A program made the position numbers and the translations under genes. From Mucilaginibacter pankratovii (lineage in GTDB: Bacteria; Bacteroidota; Bacteroidia; Sphingobacteriales; Sphingobacteriaceae): 64,000 nucleotides of DNA. The notes under the pieces were generated by a model. That model was not told where the DNA came from. It saw only the letters and a list, made by a program, of their open reading frames with translations, and ran no database searches. This document shows positions 60,823-64,000 of this stretch, piece by piece. The stretch lies in NCBI RefSeq assembly GCF_014773265.1, contig NZ_JACWMY010000021.1, positions 1-64,000 of the forward strand, written 5' to 3'. The stretch's first letter is position 1, and each line of letters starts with the position of its first letter.

Positions 60823-62049
60823 TTGAACACGTCCATTTACATAGCCAAACGGTACCTGTTCAGCAAGAAACAGACGCACGCTATCAATATCATATCGGGC
60901 ATATCTATGCTTGGGGTGTTGGTAGGCAGCGCAGCGCTTATTATTATCCTCTCGGTATTTAACGGGTTCGAGAAGGTGATCCTGTCCATGTACAGTGATT
61001 TTACACCCGAAATAAAAATTGAGCCCCGCCTGGGCAAAACGTTCGACCCTAATACTTCTTATTTAACGCATTTAAGCAAAGACGGGCGTATATTTTCATA
61101 CACCTATGTGTTGCAGGACAAAGTGCTGATAAAGTATGGGGATAAACCCTTTATCGCATCTATAAAAGGGGTAAGCGACGATTTTTTGAAGAACAAGGAC
61201 CTGGATAGTACTATCCAATACGGATCGTTTACACTAAAGGATAGCGGCTACCAGTTTGCAGTGATCGGTACCACTATCCAAAGCAGCCTGGGAGTAAGTT
61301 TAAAAGACCAGTTTACGCCACTGCAGATCTATTCGCCAAGGCGTACATCCGGGAACGCTACCAACCCGATGAACGATTTTATTTTCCGTACTATCCTTCC
61401 CTCCGGCGTATTTGGTATCCAGCAGGACTTTGATAACCTGATGGTAACCCCGATAGAGTTTACGCGCGAATTGCTGGATGAGCCCAGGAACGTGTCATCG
61501 GTAGAAATAAATTTTAAACCCGGCACTAATGTGGACGACGTGCAGGACGAGATCCAGGAAAAAATAGGCGATAACTTCATCGTAAAAAACCGGAAGGAGC
61601 AAAACACCGAGCTCTATAAAACCATCAATTACGAGCGCTGGTCGATATTTATGATCCTCACCTTTGTGCTTATTATCGCTATCTTCAACATCATCGGCTC
61701 GCTCACTATGCTGGTGATCGATAAGCGAAAAGATATCGCCATTTTAACCAGCCTGGGTGCCCATAGAGGGTTGATACAGGGCATCTTCTTTTTTGAGGGG
61801 ATGATGATATCCGCTATTGGTTGTGTTACGGGTGTTGTACTTGGCACCATTGTATGTCTGCTTCAGCTACAGTTCAACTTTGTAAAAATGGGGGCAAAGC
61901 TATCCGTATTAGATGCCTACCCGGTGGCGTTTAAGGCAAGCGATTTTTTGCTTGTTTTTGTTACCGTTGGCGTTATAGCGGTTATCGCATCGGGGATTAG
62001 CGCAAGGCTAAGCGTAAAGGGACTGGATGAGATAAAGCAGGATTTGTAG
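60823..62049 (+). CDS. LolC/LolE-type ABC permease (FtsX domain)
   Basis: This is a 408-residue protein that starts with TTG (60823). No ATG is nearby upstream. Helix 1 is ISMLGVLVGSAALIIILSVF (about 25-45). The periplasmic MacB-like domain covers about 60-270. The last three helices (MILTFVLIIAIFNIIGSL, GMMISAIGCVTGVVLGTIV, FLLVFVTVGVIAVIASGI) carry the FtsX-like domain. The N-terminal motif IYIAKRYLFSKKQTHAINIIS is typical of Lol permeases. It moves lipoproteins from the inner membrane with an ATPase (LolD) encoded elsewhere. Confidence 0.9.
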   Translation: MNTSIYIAKRYLFSKKQTHAINIISGISMLGVLVGSAALIIILSVFNGFEKVILSMYSDFTPEIKIEPRLGKTFDPNTSYLTHLSKDGRIFSYTYVLQDKVLIKYGDKPFIASIKGVSDDFLKNKDLDSTIQYGSFTLKDSGYQFAVIGTTIQSSLGVSLKDQFTPLQIYSPRRTSGNATNPMNDFIFRTILPSGVFGIQQDFDNLMVTPIEFTRELLDEPRNVSSVEINFKPGTNVDDVQDEIQEKIGDNFIVKNRKEQNTELYKTINYERWSIFMILTFVLIIAIFNIIGSLTMLVIDKRKDIAILTSLGAHRGLIQGIFFFEGMMISAIGCVTGVVLGTIVCLLQLQFNFVKMGAKLSVLDAYPVAFKASDFLLVFVTVGVIAVIASGISARLSVKGLDEIKQDL

Positions 62050-62212
62050 GAAGTGGTGAATGGAGAGTGGTTTTTGAATTTCCCTCTTGAGTGCCAATGT
62101 TAAAAATAATTAAATCATTAAAAATCAGCGGTCAAATTTATTAGCTTTATCTTTTTGCCGATATATACATATTAATTCAAACTCATTAGCCTAAACGGCG
62201 TTATCAATCATC

Positions 62213-62593
62213 ATGGAATCAAAACGTCAGCAAAAATTTGCCGGGGTAATCCAACAGGACCTGGCCGCCATATTTCAACGCGAGGGCATGAACTACCTGC
62301 CCAATACTTTAGTAACCATCACCAAAGTACGTGTTACGCCCGATCTGGCCATCGCCCGCATATTTCTTAGCTTTTTTAACGGAACCGACAACCAGCACGC
62401 CCTGGCAGCTATAAAACTGCATGCATCAGAGATCCGCTATAAATTGGGCGCCCGCATAAAAGACCAGGTACGCGTTATACCGCAACTGGAATTTTTTGTT
62501 GATGATACCAGCGAATACGTGGAACGGATGGATAAAATTTTCGACAAGATAAGCAAGGAAGAGCGCCAGCCCGACACTACCGACGAAAGCTAA
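62213..62593 (+). CDS. rbfA: Ribosome-binding factor A
   Basis: This is a 126-residue protein with the RbfA KH-like fold: KRQQKFAGVIQQDLAAIFQRE, LVTITKVRVTPDLAIARIFLSFF, HASEIRYKLGARIKDQVRVIPQLEFFVDDTSEYVERMDKIF. It binds the 30S subunit during 16S rRNA maturation. The 163 bases upstream are AT-rich and probably hold its promoter. The M23 peptidase gene starts 5 bases downstream and is co-transcribed. Confidence 0.95.
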   Translation: MESKRQQKFAGVIQQDLAAIFQREGMNYLPNTLVTITKVRVTPDLAIARIFLSFFNGTDNQHALAAIKLHASEIRYKLGARIKDQVRVIPQLEFFVDDTSEYVERMDKIFDKISKEERQPDTTDES

Positions 62594-62598
62594 ACCCA

Positions 62599-63309
62599 AT
62601 GGGCGCTACCGAAAAATTAGCGGCATGCCTGGCCAAATACCGGGGCGTTGTTGGTAAAGTTGTGGATTTTGATGCAGCTAACGACAGGTTGTTCGCGCTT
62701 GATCTAACCGCCGCCAACACAGAGTTGGACCCGGATATGGTTGCTGATACCGAAGCTTTCACTATTTACATTAACAAAAAACTTGCGGGAAGCAATTGCC
62801 GTTATGCTATTGGCGGTTATATGGAGCATCGTACCATTTATGCCCGCAGCGCGCATTTTGATACAGAAGACGAACCCCGCCGCCTGCATTTAGGTGTTGA
62901 TATCTGGGGCGATGCAGGCACACCGGTTTATTCGCCATTAGCAGGCATTGTGCATAGCTTCCGCGATAACGATAATTTCGGCGATTACGGGCCAACCATT
63001 ATTTTACAGCATACTTTGGATGGGGGCATTCTGTATAGCTTGTATGGGCATTTAAGCCGCTCAAGTTTGAAAGGATTGGCAACAGGGCAGCCAATAGCAC
63101 CCACCCAGCAGATAGCCACCCTGGGCAGGGCCGATGAAAATGGACACTGGCCGCCGCACCTGCATTTTCAGCTGATGCTGGATATTGACGATGCCAAAGG
63201 CGATTACCCCGGCGTAGGCAAGTTTTCTGAAAAGGATACTTTGTTGAACAACATCCCCGATCCGGCGCTAATACTAAAGTTTTCAGGTATCGGCACTACT
63301 GCTTTTTAA
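62599..63309 (+). CDS. M23-family metallopeptidase, possibly cytosolic
   Basis: This is a 236-residue protein with the LytM/M23 zinc site: RLHLGVDIWGDAGTPVYSP (His97, Asp101) and PHLHFQLML (HxH near residue 190). GILYSLYGHLS lies between. There is no signal peptide, which is unusual for a peptidoglycan endopeptidase. The N-terminal ~90 residues are uncharacterised. It may act on cytoplasmic muropeptides or be exported by another route. It follows rbfA by 5 bases and overlaps the minus-strand gene at 63296 tail to tail. Confidence 0.85.
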   Translation: MGATEKLAACLAKYRGVVGKVVDFDAANDRLFALDLTAANTELDPDMVADTEAFTIYINKKLAGSNCRYAIGGYMEHRTIYARSAHFDTEDEPRRLHLGVDIWGDAGTPVYSPLAGIVHSFRDNDNFGDYGPTIILQHTLDGGILYSLYGHLSRSSLKGLATGQPIAPTQQIATLGRADENGHWPPHLHFQLMLDIDDAKGDYPGVGKFSEKDTLLNNIPDPALILKFSGIGTTAF

Positions 63310-63994
63310 CAAGATAATTGGCGTCGATATAATCTATATCAAAATCACGGTTATTGGTGCTGAAATTTAACTGATTGATTTTTAATATTACTGTGTAGCC
63401 CTTTATCTCTTGTGTCAATGTTAGCAGGCTATCTGATAATACAACAGGCCTGTTTGGATCAGGTGTGGTTTTAAGCTCTTTTATTTTCAAAATCTTTTCT
63501 GCCACCTTATGTACGTTGAAATATGCCGTAGTATTGCCTATTTGTAGTGAATACAGGGCCTGATCAGAAACCGACTGCTTGCATTCAATTCCGTCAATTT
63601 TAAACTTAGAAGTATCGCTATATACCCTGTTCTCATTGATAATATAATCGAACCCTTTTATCACGGTAACCTTTGTGTTGTCCCTCGCATAACTGTGAAT
63701 TTTTAACGGGTCCGGGTTGTATGGTTCGTCCTCGCCGTTATAATATTCTGAAAACTTGTTTAGCCCAAGTTGTTTTTTTGTCCACTCCAGCTTCGCATAC
63801 CGCACACCATAATTGGTATTATCCATTGCATCTAACTTATCCTTGTGTATAGCCAGCGAATCGCTCACTTTATCCAGGTCCTGGTTAAAATAAGGTTGCA
63901 ACGACTGTAGGCCATGCTTATAAATAAGATAGCTTAAGTCGGCAACTATTTTGCTGCCATCCTTCCGGCTTATCTTTGTGCTGTCAATTGCCAT
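63296..63994 (-). CDS. Hypothetical protein, possibly the C-terminal part of a DUF4153-like protein
   Basis: 232 residues are visible from the ATG at 63994. The frame stays open to the window edge (KL before the Met), so the gene probably continues upstream. Visible features are STKISRKDGSKIVADLSYLI and YKHGLQSLQPYFNQDLDKVS, which resemble the C-terminus of DUF4153/DUF4173 membrane proteins. A beta-rich tail DYIINENRVYSDTSKFKIDG follows. If it is not partial, it would be a soluble protein of unknown function. It overlaps the M23 gene tail to tail by 14 bases. Confidence 0.5.
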   Translation of the reverse strand: MAIDSTKISRKDGSKIVADLSYLIYKHGLQSLQPYFNQDLDKVSDSLAIHKDKLDAMDNTNYGVRYAKLEWTKKQLGLNKFSEYYNGEDEPYNPDPLKIHSYARDNTKVTVIKGFDYIINENRVYSDTSKFKIDGIECKQSVSDQALYSLQIGNTTAYFNVHKVAEKILKIKELKTTPDPNRPVVLSDSLLTLTQEIKGYTVILKINQLNFSTNNRDFDIDYIDANYLVKKQ

Positions 63995-64000
63995 TAACTT

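Noticed and set aside
1..64000. CRISPR arrays, rRNA genes, intact tRNA genes, insertion sequences
   Set aside because: No regularly spaced repeats, rRNA-like stretches, complete cloverleafs or transposase genes were seen on either strand. Short or divergent ones could be missed without tools.

Overview
The window looks like chromosomal DNA of a Bacteroidota bacterium, most likely Sphingobacteriaceae (Mucilaginibacter/Pedobacter-like). The evidence is GLPGLI and TonB-type outer-membrane proteins, a GldD gliding lipoprotein, an AsmA-like protein, promoters of the TTTG / TAnnTTTG type, and many family-typical uncharacterised proteins. No rRNA, intact tRNA or CRISPR array is visible. This taxonomic call is an inference from protein families only.

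Positions 1-13,900 are AT-richer than the rest and look like accessory DNA. The left edge holds the start of a ribbon-helix-helix mobilization-type gene followed by strong hairpins (possible oriT). Next comes a leftward operon (6447 to 466) encoding a CxC lipoprotein, two related four-cysteine secreted peptides, a lipid-anchored propeller-like protein, a TonB-type outer-membrane protein and a GLPGLI protein. Then come a leftward FRG-domain gene, a sequence resembling a tRNA 3' end (8577-8598), and a rightward cluster 8841-13291 with a NB-ARC/STAND NTPase whose TPR array is a separate gene. Gene relics fill 13,345-13,892.

14,011-18,020 is a LytS/LytTR two-component pair plus a TlpA-type thioredoxin protein. 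18,896-21,544 is a rifampicin phosphotransferase/PEP-synthase-like protein behind a perfect 14-bp dyad that overlaps its start codon. 21,548-27,946 is a tightly coupled leftward operon combining SpeD-like, DUF4178, a 59-residue membrane protein, DUF350, a membrane spermidine-synthase-like protein, a FAD oxidoreductase and a membrane protein cut by an in-frame TAA.

28,055-34,258 holds a sorbosone-dehydrogenase-like protein, a 2OG-Fe(II) oxygenase, two small exported proteins, a GH42-type glycosidase and a DUF5077/DUF3472 protein. 34,308-39,833 is a TetR / DHA2-MFS / SDR locus with three matching operators, after an AsmA-like gene. 40,002-43,186 is a group of VOC, AraC, SRPBCC, DUF1801 and ArsR genes, with two palindromic operators in the ArsR promoter.

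43,655-47,208 is a three-gene unit of truncated haemoglobin, a cyclic-nucleotide-domain histidine kinase, and a receiver / thioredoxin-like / thioredoxin-reductase-like fusion. This suggests an O2, NO or redox signalling module. 47,603-52,804 is an Anbu (bacterial proteasome-homologue) operon with circularly permuted ATP-grasp, alpha-E, two transglutaminases and the Anbu peptidase. The first transglutaminase ends in ten glutamines.

52,932-64,000 is ordinary chromosome: a TPR-like protein, a frameshifted Crp/Fnr gene, a glycosyltransferase, a methyltransferase, a TPR hybrid kinase, aroE, gldD, a metallo-beta-lactamase-fold hydrolase, a LolC/E-type permease, rbfA, an M23 peptidase and a protein that may be cut by the window edge. 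The best candidates for undescribed biology are the peptide/propeller/receptor operon, the split STAND system, the polyamine-membrane operon and the haemoglobin-kinase-reductase module.
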